Program-made: the position numbers and the translations under genes
Notes under the pieces: model-generated
What the model was told of the DNA's origin: nothing
The model's input: the letters and a program-made list of their open reading frames with translations, nothing else
The model's database searches: none
Assembly: GCF_025175675.1 (NCBI RefSeq)
Contig: NZ_JANIOA010000018.1
Coordinates: 1 to 64,000, forward strand
Length of the DNA stretch: 64,000 bases
Origin: Sedimenticola hydrogenitrophicus
GTDB taxonomy: Bacteria > Pseudomonadota > Gammaproteobacteria > Chromatiales > Chromatiaceae
Direction: 5' to 3'
Shown here: positions 8,823-17,620 of the stretch, one piece after another
How positions within the stretch are numbered: position 1 is the first letter of the stretch
How the letters are laid out: each line of letters begins with the position of its first letter

Positions 8823-9692
8823 TCAATTGTCGCTGCAGGTCATGCGGTTGGTCAGGCGGCCGAGCTTGTCGATCTCCACCACCACCTCGTCGCCCGGCTT
8901 GAGCCAGACCTTGTGCTCCATCCCCAGGATCACCCCCTCGGGGGTGCCGGTGATGATGATGTCGCCCGGTTCCAGGGTGGCGTAACAGGAGATGTAGCTG
9001 ATCAGTTCGGCCACCGGGAATATCATGTCGGCGGTGTTCGAGTTCTGGCGCAGCTCCCCGTTTACCCAGCAGCGGATACCGAGGTTTTGCGGATCGCCCA
9101 CCTCCTCCGCCGTGACCAGGTAGGGACCGACCGGCAGGAAGCCGTCGAGCATCTTGCCGATAGTCCACTGGCCGGCGCTCAACTGCAGTTCGCGCTCGCT
9201 CAGGTCGTTGGCTACGCAGTAGCCGAACACACTGTCCAGCGCCTCGTCGGGGCCGACCCGCTTGACCCGCTTACCGATCACCACGGCCAGTTCTGACTCG
9301 TAGTCATACTGGTGGCGCGTGGTCGGCAGGTCGATGCTATCGCGGGCCGAGGCCAGACAGTTGTTGTACTTGGCGAACAGGATCGGCGCCTTCGGTTCGG
9401 CCATGTTGGCCTCGCGCGCGTGGCGGCGGTAATTGAGCCCGATGCCGATGATCTTGTTGGCAACCGGCAGGCAGGGGCCGAGTTCCAGGGCGGCCTCGTC
9501 GATAAACAGATCCTCGTGACCCTCAGCCTGTACAAGCAGTTCACGCAACCCGGGCAGCCGGTCGCAGGCGGGTTCGAAGGGTCGGGTATCAGCAGCGAAT
9601 TCGTGCTGGGCGGCGGCAACATCCAATACCCCGGCCGCCGTGCTCACCCCCCAGCGTACACCCGCGCCCGTGCGATAGGTCAAAAGCCGCAT
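8823..9692 (-). CDS. Fumarylacetoacetate hydrolase family protein
   Basis: This 289-residue protein has an N-terminal cap region (1-70) and a FAH catalytic domain. Visible signatures are GIGLNYRRHA, KAPILFAKYNN, DYESELAVVIGK (metal-binding Glu residues), CVANDLSERELQ, and GDIIITGTPEGV. Members hydrolyse or decarboxylate acylpyruvates and related 2-oxo acids with Mg2+. The start at 9692 has GGGGGTGA upstream and was chosen over a longer ORF. It is a single gene divergent from the Nudix gene. The exact substrate is not determinable. Confidence 0.9.
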   Translation of the reverse strand: MRLLTYRTGAGVRWGVSTAAGVLDVAAAQHEFAADTRPFEPACDRLPGLRELLVQAEGHEDLFIDEAALELGPCLPVANKIIGIGLNYRRHAREANMAEPKAPILFAKYNNCLASARDSIDLPTTRHQYDYESELAVVIGKRVKRVGPDEALDSVFGYCVANDLSERELQLSAGQWTIGKMLDGFLPVGPYLVTAEEVGDPQNLGIRCWVNGELRQNSNTADMIFPVAELISYISCYATLEPGDIIITGTPEGVILGMEHKVWLKPGDEVVVEIDKLGRLTNRMTCSDN

Positions 9693-9950
9693 CTGATCAC
9701 CCCCAGGTAGTGTTGTTGTGATCACCCACGGCACGCCGTGGTGGCGCGCTTCGATGAGTAGAGGAACAGGTCACCGGTCATTCTATGCCAGCTCGTGTCA
9801 GTAGTGAACACGCGGGGGCTTTGGAAATCCGCGGCAGGAGGGGATTCAACCGGTATCGGCGGGTCGCATCCACCCTGCGGGAGCAGCGCAGTGGCTGCCC
9901 GGGTTCCGCGGGATATGGCCATCCCGGCGCGGTTCATCCACAATGACGCC

Positions 9951-10523
9951 ATGGCAGACAAACGACTGAAAGCGAATATTCTCGAAACCCGCACCGAGTA
10001 CACGGGATTCTTCGAGCTGCGTCGCCTGACGGTGGAACATGACCGCTTTGACGGCACCACCACCGGTCCGCTGGTGCGGGAAGTCCTGCATCGCAGCGAT
10101 GTGGTGGCCGCCCTGCTGCACGATCCAACCGCGGACAAGGTGGTGTTGGTGGAACAGTACCGTGCCGGCGCGCACGTGGCCGGTCTCTCTCCCTGGCTGG
10201 TCGACATCGTGGCCGGCCGCATCGAGAACGGGCAGACGCCGCTGCAGGCGATAACCCGCGAAATTACCGAGGAATCCGGGTTGATCCCCGACTCGATCAA
10301 ACCGATCGGCACCTATATGACGGCACCACACCTGTCGAGCGAACAGGTGCATCTCTACTGCGCCACGGTGGACGCCACGGCTGTGGCTGGATATCACGGG
10401 TTGGCGCGCGAGGGGGAGGACATCCGCCCCCTGGTACTGGAGCGGACCGAGGCACTCGGATTGATCAAGACCCGGCCACTCTCCCTGTGGGCCGGCCTGG
10501 CGCTGGGCTGGCTCGGCGGGTAG
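9951..10523 (+). CDS. nudF: Nudix hydrolase, ADP-ribose pyrophosphatase type
   Basis: This 190-residue protein aligns from memory with E. coli NudF along its length: a strand-rich N-terminal part with FDGTTTGPLVREV, VVLVEQYRAGA, a Nudix box, and a TYMTAPHLSSEQVHLY segment characteristic of ADP-ribose hydrolases. The box GRIENGQTPLQAITREITEE has Gln where the consensus GX5E has Glu; the REXXEE metal ligands are intact. The ATG at 9951 has no strong Shine-Dalgarno, and an in-frame ATG at 9915 is possible. The role would be removal of ADP-ribose or related sugar nucleotides in the cytoplasm. Confidence 0.85.
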   Translation: MADKRLKANILETRTEYTGFFELRRLTVEHDRFDGTTTGPLVREVLHRSDVVAALLHDPTADKVVLVEQYRAGAHVAGLSPWLVDIVAGRIENGQTPLQAITREITEESGLIPDSIKPIGTYMTAPHLSSEQVHLYCATVDATAVAGYHGLAREGEDIRPLVLERTEALGLIKTRPLSLWAGLALGWLGG

Positions 10524-10581
10524 CCGCGCCGGCGCGTCGACTTGCCGGATGGGCACGCTCCTGGTGCCCAGGCTACGCGGG

Positions 10582-11328
10582 CTACCGATAATCCGGATTC
10601 GGGTGATCGAACCGGCAGCCGGCTTCCCACCGGTCACGCTGGTTGCCGTGGGCCGGCATACCACCGCTATCGGTCAGCAGGCGTGCCATGTGCATCAGGT
10701 TCCAGCTCATGAAGGTGGTGTTGCGCTGGGTGAACTCGTTTTCGGGACCGCCCGAGCCCTCATCGGCATAGGAGGGGCCCGGCCCCGCCTCGCCGATCCA
10801 GCCGGCATCCGCCTGTGGCGGAATGGTGTAGCCGAGATGCTGCAGGGCGTACAGCACGGTCATGGCGCAGTGTTTCACCCCGTCCTCATTGCCGGTGATC
10901 AGGGTCCCGGCGGTCTTGCCGTAGTAGATGTACTGGCCCTTGGCGTTCAATCTCCCCGACTCCCCATACAGGCGCTCGATGACACGGCGGCATACGGAGC
11001 TCTCTTCACCCAGCCAGATCGGGGTGCCGATGATCAGGATGTGTGCCTGCATGACCTGTTCACAGAGTTCCGGCCAGTCATCCCGTTGGAAGCCGTGTTC
11101 CGTCATGTCGGGATAGACCCCCGGGGGCAGTTGGTAATCCACCGGACGCAGGATTTGGGTCTTGACACCGTTGGCGTCCATGATGGCACGAGAAACCTCG
11201 ATCAACGCCTCGGTGTTCGAGGTCACACCGGTCGGCTTGAGGGTGCAGTTGAGAAAGAGCGCCGACAGATCGGAGAAGTCGTAGGGGTGAGTGGTGCACA
11301 GTTCTTGCTGCCTTTCGGTTAACGCCAT
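10582..11328 (-). CDS. Flavodoxin-like NAD(P)H-dependent FMN reductase family protein
   Basis: This 248-residue protein has a flavodoxin-like fold: LSALFLNCTLKPTG then TNTEALI at the N-terminus (phosphate-binding region), ILIIGTPIWLGEESSV (FMN contact) and GKTAGTLITGNEDG. AGGAGAG upstream fixes the ATG at 11328. The protein resembles PF03358 NADPH-dependent FMN reductases of about 200-250 residues; electron donor and acceptor are unknown. It is convergent with the Nudix gene; a GGGCAC/GTGCCC hairpin at about 10551-10569 lies between them. Confidence 0.85.
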   Translation of the reverse strand: MALTERQQELCTTHPYDFSDLSALFLNCTLKPTGVTSNTEALIEVSRAIMDANGVKTQILRPVDYQLPPGVYPDMTEHGFQRDDWPELCEQVMQAHILIIGTPIWLGEESSVCRRVIERLYGESGRLNAKGQYIYYGKTAGTLITGNEDGVKHCAMTVLYALQHLGYTIPPQADAGWIGEAGPGPSYADEGSGGPENEFTQRNTTFMSWNLMHMARLLTDSGGMPAHGNQRDRWEAGCRFDHPNPDYR

Positions 11329-11436
11329 GGCTGCTCTCCTTGACCCGTGTGTGGCCTGACAATCTCGATTCACTGTTAACACTATAGGCCAAGCCCGGGA
11401 GGGGGAGGCCCAATGTTAACCACCAGGGTGCGCAGC

Positions 11437-11526
11437 CCGTAGGTTGGTGTGGGAAGCGAGCCCCAGCATCATCGTACGCATGTCTGTAAACCCGTTGGGG
11501 TCCGCAGGCTTACCCTGACTTACGAT
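11437..11526. repeat. Intergenic palindromic repeat, family A copy 2
   Basis: This is a degenerate copy carrying CCGTAGGTTGGTGTGGGAAG on the left and CCCGTTGGGGTCCGCAGGCT then TACCCTGACTTACGAT on the right. Its right edge overlaps the last codons and stop of the thioesterase gene on the minus strand. Confidence 0.6.
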
Positions 11527-11947
11527 CTGCGGCACTACTCTTCAGCGCGATTCGCGCATCGAATTTCTCCTTGTCGATAATGAAACGCTCATGTTCACCA
11601 CGGGAGATCAGGTCCACGCCGTCATGGGCCTCGACGCTGAATAGCAATTTTTTGCCCTCCACCTTTTCCAGCCGGACCCGGGCGGTGACCTCAAGACCCG
11701 GGGGTGTCGCCGCCTCGTGGCTGACATTGATATGAGTGCCGACGGTCTGCTCTCGCGGCCAGTCCAGATGCGGATTGATCGCCTTGATGCAGGCCCACTC
11801 CAGCAGACCCACCAGGAAGCCGGTGGCGAAAACTTCTGGCATGGCGAGGAACTCTTCCGACTCCGGATACAGGGAGGGCACCGTCTTGGCCGGCGGAATG
11901 ACAAATTTATGTTCGTAGACAATGCCCGGTTTCAAGGTCGCTTTCAT
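11510..11947 (-). CDS. Hot-dog thioesterase, FlK-like family
   Basis: This 145-residue single hot-dog domain contains EVFATGFLVGLLEWACIKAI, then TVGTHINVSHEAATPPG and FSVEAHDGVDLISRGEHERF. The TVGTHINVSHEAATPPG block matches the fluoroacetyl-CoA thioesterase (FlK)-like family, which hydrolyses short acyl-CoAs. The last five codons lie in a family A intergenic repeat, so the C-terminus may have been changed by repeat insertion. The substrate is unknown. Confidence 0.85.
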   Translation of the reverse strand: MKATLKPGIVYEHKFVIPPAKTVPSLYPESEEFLAMPEVFATGFLVGLLEWACIKAINPHLDWPREQTVGTHINVSHEAATPPGLEVTARVRLEKVEGKKLLFSVEAHDGVDLISRGEHERFIIDKEKFDARIALKSSAADRKSG

Positions 11948-12049
11948 CGATTTCGATTTTCCTCTGATTATTGAATGTAGATCGGATGCGTCAGTGCGAT
12001 TGAAGGGAGCTGGATCGGGATCGACATGACAAACGCGGCGATCGCGGCT

Positions 12050-13924
12050 CTACCTGTCGTTGCACACGCAAGCCCCTGAAGCATAAAAGCAGATCGCATT
12101 GCGCCCGCCCTCCTTGGCCTGATACATCGCCTTGTCGGCCCATTTGAGGATGTCGCTCTGGCTGGCCTCGTGGCCGGCGAACATGGCCACGCCAATGCTG
12201 GCCGTGCAGTGATGCTCGACCCGGCTCTCCTCCGCTCCCTGATGCCTGATGGCCAGTCGATAGGGTTGCGACAACGCATTGCGGATATTTTCCGCCACGC
12301 TCCTGGCCTGCGAAACCAAATCGGCCTTATCCGCGCTCAGATCCGTCAGCATCACCACAAACTCATCCCCGCCGAACCGGGCCACGGTATCCATTTCGCG
12401 CACGCACCCTTTCAGCCGGGCCGCGGCCTCAACCAGCAGCAGATCGCCCACCACGTGTCCATGGGCATCGTTGAGCGGCTTGAAGTTGTCCAGGTCCAGA
12501 AACATCAAGGCGCCAGAACGACCACTCCGTTTGTTGGCGGCCAGGGATTGAACCAGGCGGTCGTTGAGCAGGCGCCGATTGGGCAGGTTGGTTAGCGTGT
12601 CATAGAACGCCAGTTGCCGCACCTGGTCCGCGGCGACGCTGCGCTCGATGGCGATACTGACCAGGTGGGCGGACTGCTCGATGATGGAAATATCATACTC
12701 CGTGGGCACGCGCGGGCGATGATGATAGATCGCCAACATGCCCAACACCCGACCCGACGAGGAGTGAACCGGCTGCGACCAGCAGGCGCCCAGTGCGGCA
12801 CGGGTCGCGAGCTCCTGCAACGACGACCAATCGGGATGTGACATGATATCGCCGACAATCACCCGCTTCCCGGTAAAGGCGGCCGTTCCACAGGATCCCA
12901 CGCCCGCCCCGATTTCGATGGCGTCGACGGCCCGCGTATAGAAATCAGGCAGGCTGGGCGCGGACGCCGTTTTCAGGTATCTGCCGTCGCTATACAGCAA
13001 GGCGATACTGCACAGCATGGCGGGATTGAGCTGTTCCAGACCGTGAGTAATGGTATCGAGAATCTCCGGCAGTGGCCTGCCACTGGCGAGCATTTCCAGG
13101 GAATGGCTGCGAAATTGTTCGAACCGTGCCACCTGCTTGCGCTCGGTGATATCGGTGTAGGTGGTGATAAATCCCGCCACCTTGCCGTCAACCCGCATGG
13201 CCCGACCTTCGACCTCAATGGTCTGACCCTGCGGTCGGGTACGCTCCAGGCGATGCGGCTCGAAACGCAGGGCGAGATCCACCACCTCGCGCACCTTCGC
13301 CTCGGGGTCCACCTCGCCATACTCGCCCTGCTCCGCGTTGTAGCGGATCACATCCTCAAGCCGCGCCCCTTCATGGATCAGTTCAGGCGGTAGCTCCAGC
13401 ACATCGACAAACCGCTGATTCCATAGCACCAGGTCGAGATTTTCATCGATCACGGTAACCCCCTGCGGCAGTGTGTTCAGCACCGTGTCAAGATAGGTGG
13501 CGTAGCGCTTCGCCTCCTGTTCGGCACGTTTTCTTTCGGTGATATCGGTATAGATAGTGACAAAGCCACCGTTATCCGGCAGCGGGGCGCCGCGGATCTC
13601 CAGCACGGTGCCATCGGGTCGGGTCCGCTCGTAAACGTGCGCCTGCATGTTGCGTGCACGCTCCAAAACCTGTTGTGCCAACCGCTCATGGTCGCCGGGG
13701 CCATAGTCGCCGCGACGGGCATTGAAAATGGCCAGCTCATACATCGTCGGTAAGCCGTTCTCGAACAGAGCCGCGGGAAAATCCAGCAAGCGCTTTAACT
13801 GTTCATTGCAGGCGACCATCCGCAACTGCGTATCGAACAGGGTGACGCCACTGGGCAGGAAATCGATAATGGTCTGCAGAATATCCGCATGCGATGAACC
13901 TGTTCCGGCCAATCCCTCCGACAT
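12050..13924 (-). CDS. Diguanylate cyclase with two PAS and one GAF domain
   Basis: This 624-residue cytoplasmic protein has two PAS domains of the PAS_7 type (about 15-130 and 140-255, each ending TDITERKR/K), a GAF domain (about 275-430) and a C-terminal GGDEF domain (about 450-620). The active site is intact (ARFGGDEFVVM), and REMD five residues upstream is the product-inhibition I-site. It should make cyclic di-GMP in response to small-molecule or redox signals sensed by PAS/GAF. No membrane segment is seen. The ATG at 13924, preceded by GAGGGGGG, is preferred over an upstream start at 13987. No EAL domain is present. Confidence 0.92.
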   Translation of the reverse strand: MSEGLAGTGSSHADILQTIIDFLPSGVTLFDTQLRMVACNEQLKRLLDFPAALFENGLPTMYELAIFNARRGDYGPGDHERLAQQVLERARNMQAHVYERTRPDGTVLEIRGAPLPDNGGFVTIYTDITERKRAEQEAKRYATYLDTVLNTLPQGVTVIDENLDLVLWNQRFVDVLELPPELIHEGARLEDVIRYNAEQGEYGEVDPEAKVREVVDLALRFEPHRLERTRPQGQTIEVEGRAMRVDGKVAGFITTYTDITERKQVARFEQFRSHSLEMLASGRPLPEILDTITHGLEQLNPAMLCSIALLYSDGRYLKTASAPSLPDFYTRAVDAIEIGAGVGSCGTAAFTGKRVIVGDIMSHPDWSSLQELATRAALGACWSQPVHSSSGRVLGMLAIYHHRPRVPTEYDISIIEQSAHLVSIAIERSVAADQVRQLAFYDTLTNLPNRRLLNDRLVQSLAANKRSGRSGALMFLDLDNFKPLNDAHGHVVGDLLLVEAAARLKGCVREMDTVARFGGDEFVVMLTDLSADKADLVSQARSVAENIRNALSQPYRLAIRHQGAEESRVEHHCTASIGVAMFAGHEASQSDILKWADKAMYQAKEGGRNAICFYASGACVCNDR

Positions 13925-14106
13925 ACGCCCCCCTCGTCCCACTTTTTTAGTTGCTGCGAATAACCATACGACATTTATTCTTGGCATAGCAACCGACGGC
14001 TGCGCCTCCGGCTTTCTCGTCGGATTACGCTATGTTAATCCGACCCAGCAGTCTTCCAATTTAATATTGCCGGGTAAAGCTGTTTCAGTTGCGTAGGGTG
14101 GATAAG

Positions 14107-14132
14107 CCGGTAGGCGCATCCACCATTGCCGC
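14107..14132. repeat. 26-base repeat, copy 1 (second at 38235-38260)
   Basis: CCGGTAGGCGCATCCACCAT and the next six bases occur identically at 38235-38260. Here it is preceded by GTAGGGTGGATAAG, giving a small palindromic unit typical of dispersed intergenic repeats. Confidence 0.75.
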
Positions 14133-14148
14133 CAGGATCCCGGTTGGG

Positions 14149-14221
14149 GTGAGAAAGAATCCCAACATCATGACAACCCCCATGAAACCCCGTTGCGGTT
14201 CGCAGGCTACCCCAACGCCCC
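14149..14221. repeat. Intergenic palindromic repeat, family A copy 3
   Basis: It contains CGGTTGGGGTGAGAAAGAAT, CCCAACATCATG and CGTTGCGGTTCGCAGG followed by CTACCCCAACG, all recognisable from the other family A copies. It overlaps the final codons and stop of the gamma-glutamylcyclotransferase gene. Confidence 0.65.
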
Positions 14222-14713
14222 GGGTTGATATATCAGCAGCTCGCGCCGCTGCCGTTCCCGGTCCGGGTCGTCCCGCGATGGCACCGCCTCCAGCCGGGCG
14301 ATGTACTCCTCGGGCAGGCCATGCTCACGCGCACCGCGCAGCACGTGGGTCTTGTACCAGTGGAAGGGCAAGGTGTCGGCATCGATCAGGGTCGCCCGAT
14401 AGGTAAAGGCCGCTACGGAGCTTCCTGTATCGAGCAGCAGACCGACGTCGATCGCCTCGTAGCCGGCGCCCACCCCTTCAACGCGGTCGAGCAGCGCACG
14501 CTGCGCCACCGCCACGTCATACAGCACCCCCAGGACGGCATGGCCGGGGTCGCCGGTATGGGCGGCATCACACTTGCCGGAGCCATCCAGCCCCTGCTTG
14601 TGCCAGCACAGCCGGTGCCGCGGCAGTCGCGCCACCGCTACCGCGCGGGCCGAACCGAGGCGCTGCCACAGGCGCCGGCTGGACATGTTCGAACCATAGG
14701 CAAAGTAGTACAT
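14207..14713 (-). CDS. Gamma-glutamylcyclotransferase family protein
   Basis: This 168-residue protein has the N-terminal YFAYGSNM motif (substrate-binding loop), the GVLYDV region and a catalytic-type Glu in DRVEGVGAGYE, all typical of the GGCT fold. Such enzymes release 5-oxoproline from gamma-glutamyl amino acids or related compounds. The stop codon falls in a family A repeat. The LysE-family gene ends upstream only four bases from this start, so the two are co-transcribed; an amino-acid link is plausible but unproven. Confidence 0.88.
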   Translation of the reverse strand: MYYFAYGSNMSSRRLWQRLGSARAVAVARLPRHRLCWHKQGLDGSGKCDAAHTGDPGHAVLGVLYDVAVAQRALLDRVEGVGAGYEAIDVGLLLDTGSSVAAFTYRATLIDADTLPFHWYKTHVLRGAREHGLPEEYIARLEAVPSRDDPDRERQRRELLIYQPGALG

Positions 14714-14717
14714 GGCA

Positions 14718-15332
14718 CTACCTTTCGGCCATCGCCAGGCGGGCGCCGAGGGTAGCGAAGGCGACGGCGAAGCCGCGCTGCAGGCGGCCCAACAGGCGCG
14801 GGGAACCGATCACGTAATCCCGCAGCGAGCCGGCAAACAGGCCGTAGAGCAGGAATACCGCCAGGGTGATGAGCATGAAGATGCCGCTCAGCAGCACCAG
14901 GTGCAGGGCCGGCGAGGCCGAGCCGAGCGGCACGAACTGGGGCAGAAAGGCGATAAAGAACATGGAGAGCTTGGGATTGAGGATATTGATCAGGAAGCCC
15001 TTGACGGCGATGGCCCGCAGGCCGTGCCGGCAGCGCCGCTGGTCGATCTGCAGGTGGCCGGTGTCGCGCCACATGGACCAGGCGACATAGAGCAGGTAGG
15101 CCGCCCCCAGATACTTGAGCAGCTGAAACGCCAGCGCGCTCAGGTGCAGGAGCGCCGACAGCCCGAGGATACTCACCAGCAGATGGGGAATGCTGCCGAA
15201 GGTGCAGCCGATCGCCGCCGCCAGGCTGGCGCGCCGGCCGACGAACAGGCCGGTGGAGAGGGTGTAGATGACACCGGGCCCCGGCAGCATCACGATAATC
15301 AGCGAGGTGATGAGAAATTCGGTGGTAAACAT
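14718..15332 (-). CDS. LysE/RhtB-family amino acid exporter
   Basis: This 204-residue inner-membrane protein has about six hydrophobic segments and the N-terminal MLPGPGVIYTLSTGL signature of the LysE/RhtB translocators, plus KGFLINILNPKLSMFF in the middle. Members export amino acids or their derivatives using the proton gradient. It is the first gene of a two-gene unit with the cyclotransferase. The substrate cannot be assigned. Confidence 0.9.
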   Translation of the reverse strand: MFTTEFLITSLIIVMLPGPGVIYTLSTGLFVGRRASLAAAIGCTFGSIPHLLVSILGLSALLHLSALAFQLLKYLGAAYLLYVAWSMWRDTGHLQIDQRRCRHGLRAIAVKGFLINILNPKLSMFFIAFLPQFVPLGSASPALHLVLLSGIFMLITLAVFLLYGLFAGSLRDYVIGSPRLLGRLQRGFAVAFATLGARLAMAER

Positions 15333-15484
15333 GCGTAACCCGTCCCGATGGCCCTGGTGGATGCCCTGCCCAATACGCCCCTATCCAATACGTTTGAGTG
15401 TACCAGAGCCCGGCGCACCTCGCTTAACCGGGAGGGGGGCGGACAATCGGCCCGGGGCGGGCCTCCTACAACCAAGCGGGGGAA

Positions 15485-15554
15485 GGGGTCGGAGTCAAGC
15501 CGCTCGGACTCGGAAGAAGTTCCCGCCGCCGGTGCACGGCTTGACTCCGACCCC
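15485..15554. repeat. Hairpin repeat, family B copy 1
   Basis: The arms GGGGTCGGAGTCAAGCCG (15485-15502) and its exact complement (15537-15554) flank a 34-base loop. A second copy with GGTGTCGGAGTCAAACCGG arms is at 59156-59226. No gene is supported between 15333 and 15673. Confidence 0.8.
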
Positions 15555-15571
15555 TGTGTGGTAGAAGGGTT

Positions 15572-15610
15572 GGTGGGTTAGGTCGTTCCTCCTCCACCCA
15601 TCCTGCTCGC
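15572..15610. repeat. 39-base repeat, family C copy 1
   Basis: It starts GGTGGGTTAGGTCG and ends CCCATCCTGCTCGC, and matches 52899-52937 at 35 of 39 positions. Both copies lie just beyond gene 3' ends. Confidence 0.75.
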
Positions 15611-15613
15611 CCA

Positions 15614-15646
15614 TAAAAAAAGCCCCGCCGGGTGGCGGGGCTTTTT
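15614..15646 (-). terminator. Rho-independent terminator of the cold-shock gene
   Basis: On the minus strand the stem GCCCCGCC/GGCGGGGC with a 4-base loop is followed by a run of U residues. It lies 28 bases past the cold-shock stop codon. Confidence 0.9.
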
Positions 15647-15673
15647 CACGGGTGCCAGGCACCCGAACCCGTT

Positions 15674-15877
15674 TTACTGGGGTACGACGTTCGCCGCGCT
15701 GGGGCCTTTCTGGCCCTGCTCGACGTCGAAGGAGACGGTCTGTCCTTCAGCCAGCGATTTGAAACCGCCGCCCTGAATGGCGCTGTGATGAACGAAAACG
15801 TCCTTGGAACCGTCGGTCGGGGTGATGAAGCCGAAGCCTTTCTCGTCGCTGAACCACTTAACTGTACCTGTAGCCAT
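15674..15877 (-). CDS. CspA-family cold-shock RNA-binding protein
   Basis: This 67-residue single OB-fold protein carries both nucleic-acid-binding motifs, KGFGFI (RNP1) and VFVHHSAI (RNP2). Length and sequence are standard for CspA-type RNA chaperones. The ATG at 15877 (MATGTVKWF) is the family start; the longer ORF from 15928 is not used. An unusually long gene-free stretch upstream (15878-16175) fits the structured 5' leader that controls many csp genes. Confidence 0.95.
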   Translation of the reverse strand: MATGTVKWFSDEKGFGFITPTDGSKDVFVHHSAIQGGGFKSLAEGQTVSFDVEQGQKGPSAANVVPQ

Positions 15878-16175
15878 GTTACTAAAACCTCTGTAAAAAT
15901 TGATCTTTGATATGCAGACGCTTGCCAAGCGCTTACGGAAGAATCTGCCACGAACTGCGAGAGGATAACTGCCGAAAAACTACAAGTACACTGCAATGTG
16001 TCGCACTCTATTGAAAACTCAATGAAAAGACAAGCGACTTTTTCATAATCCGGGACAATGGAGGCCGAAATAGCCCCTTGTAGCGGAATCGGGCCGTTGG
16101 CGCCCATAGGACGCCCTATCCTCCCACCCGTTTGTAGCTGGCCTTTATAGGATAGCCTATAGACGCCGACCGATC
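15878..16175 (-). promoter_or_regulatory. Probable long 5' leader and promoter of the cold-shock gene
   Basis: The 298-base gap upstream of the Csp start has no ORF of note. Long, thermally refolding leaders are known for cspA-type genes; that this one behaves so is inference. A short inverted repeat TATAGG-ATAG-CCTATA is at 16146-16161. Confidence 0.4.
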
Positions 16176-17171
16176 TCAATCCTTCTCGGAATCGATCGAT
16201 GCCATTAACTGGGCGTTATAGCGCTCGCCCTTGACGGTCCGGTCATTGATCAGCCCGTCCAGCCGCGCCACCACGGCGGCGTCCAGCCGGATATTCCCGG
16301 CGGCGGCATTCTCCCGCATGTATTCGGGATGCTTGGTACCGGGAATCGGTACCAGGGTCCCCTCCTCCCGCTCCAGCACCCAGGCGAGGGCCATTTGGGC
16401 CATGCTGCAGCCCTGCTCGGCGGCGATCTCGCCAAACGGCTGCAGCAGTCGCTGGTTGGTGGCGAAGTTATCCGGCTCGAAGCGGGGACGACAGACATTG
16501 GTGCGGATGTCCCCCTCTTCCAGATGGGTGATGTCCTGGGCACGGCCGGTAAGGAACCCCCTGCCCAGCGGTGAGAAGGGGACGAATCCGACCCCCAGCT
16601 CGCGGCAGGTGGCGAGCATGCGGCGCTCAGGGGTACGCGCCCAGAGCGAGTACTCGGATTGCACGGCGGTGATCGGGTGGACGGCGTGGGCGCGGCGCAG
16701 GGTCTCGCTGGAGACCTCGGAGAGCCCGATGCTGCGCACCTTGCCCTCGTCCACCAGCCGGGCCAGCACCCCGACGCTCTCTTCCACCGGCACCTGGGGG
16801 TCGAGCCGATGCAGGTAATAGAGGTCGATCACCTCGGTCTGCAGATTCCGCAGGCTCTGCTCACAGGTCCGCCGGAGGACTTCCGGACGGCCATTCACGC
16901 TCAGGTTGCCGTCCTCGCCCCGGGCGATGCCGCACTTGCTGGCCAGGGTGAATTCACCGCGCCGGTGGCCGAGGGCACGCCCGATCAGGGATTCATTGTG
17001 TCCCATGCCGTACATGGCCGCCGTATCGAGAAAGGTGTAACCCGCATCCAGGGCCTCCTGCAGCAACCGCTCCGAGGTGGCGTCATCCGCCGCCCCGTAG
17101 CCCCAGGACATGCTCATGCAGCCGAGCCCGAGGGCCGAGACCGTGAACGGGCCAATGGTTCTTGTATGCAT
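16176..17171 (-). CDS. Aldo/keto reductase
   Basis: This 331-residue TIM-barrel oxidoreductase has the AKR tetrad: Asp in FLDTAAMYG, Tyr in the same motif, Lys in ASKCGI and His in YYLHRLD. The C-terminal NADPH-binding part includes VPIPGTKHPEYM. It resembles the YajO/Tas-like subgroup. GGGAGG seven bases upstream supports the ATG at 17171. It is a single gene; its substrate is probably an aldehyde or ketone of unknown identity. Confidence 0.92.
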   Translation of the reverse strand: MHTRTIGPFTVSALGLGCMSMSWGYGAADDATSERLLQEALDAGYTFLDTAAMYGMGHNESLIGRALGHRRGEFTLASKCGIARGEDGNLSVNGRPEVLRRTCEQSLRNLQTEVIDLYYLHRLDPQVPVEESVGVLARLVDEGKVRSIGLSEVSSETLRRAHAVHPITAVQSEYSLWARTPERRMLATCRELGVGFVPFSPLGRGFLTGRAQDITHLEEGDIRTNVCRPRFEPDNFATNQRLLQPFGEIAAEQGCSMAQMALAWVLEREEGTLVPIPGTKHPEYMRENAAAGNIRLDAAVVARLDGLINDRTVKGERYNAQLMASIDSEKD

Positions 17172-17267
17172 CACTTCGCCTCCCTAACAGCACCATTTCC
17201 TGTATCTGCGGACTATATCAGATCCTGCCGTGGACACGGCCACAGGTTGTTTATGGAAAGTCACATA

Positions 17268-17403
17268 GAAGGGTGGGCACGTAGTCTGTGCCCTCCTTTT
17301 TGTTCAGCGATGAACTTATGCCGCGTAGGCCAGGGATGGCCGGGAGCGGCTTTGCCCCGTGCCGCACCTTCCGCGTGGGCACAAAAAGCGTGCCCACCCT
17401 TCC
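17268..17403. repeat. Inverted-repeat-bounded element, family D
   Basis: The ends GAAGGGTGGGCACG (17268-17281) and CGTGCCCACCCTTCC (about 17389-17403) are complementary, giving an element of about 136 bases in the 449-base gap 17172-17620. A second GTGGGCAC box sits at 17375-17382. Similar GTGGGCAC/GTGCCCAC hairpins occur at 54345-54367 and, diverged, at 37715-37743. Confidence 0.65.
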
Positions 17404-17440
17404 AAGCTGGAATGCACAGGTGGACTTGATGGCCAGGCCG

Positions 17441-17527
17441 TAGGTTGGGGTGAGCCTGCGAACCCCAACGGAGCTTCATGTGTGGGCGCCATGATGTTGG
17501 GGTTCGTTCCTCACCCCAACCTACGAT
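17441..17527. repeat. Intergenic palindromic repeat, family A copy 4
   Basis: This is the most regular copy: GTAGGTTGGGGTGAG at the left end is exactly complementary to CTCACCCCAACCTAC at the right end, with internal GCGAACCCCAACGG and ATGTTGGGGTTCGTT. It lies 94 bases beyond the stop of the DUF1631 gene. Confidence 0.8.
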
Positions 17528-17620
17528 CTTCGCCATGAAAACCTGCGTACCAGAGGCACTTGCAATGGATAGGCATGCAAGACTCGCCTACCCGATCGGC
17601 CGCGCCGTGGGCGCGACCGA

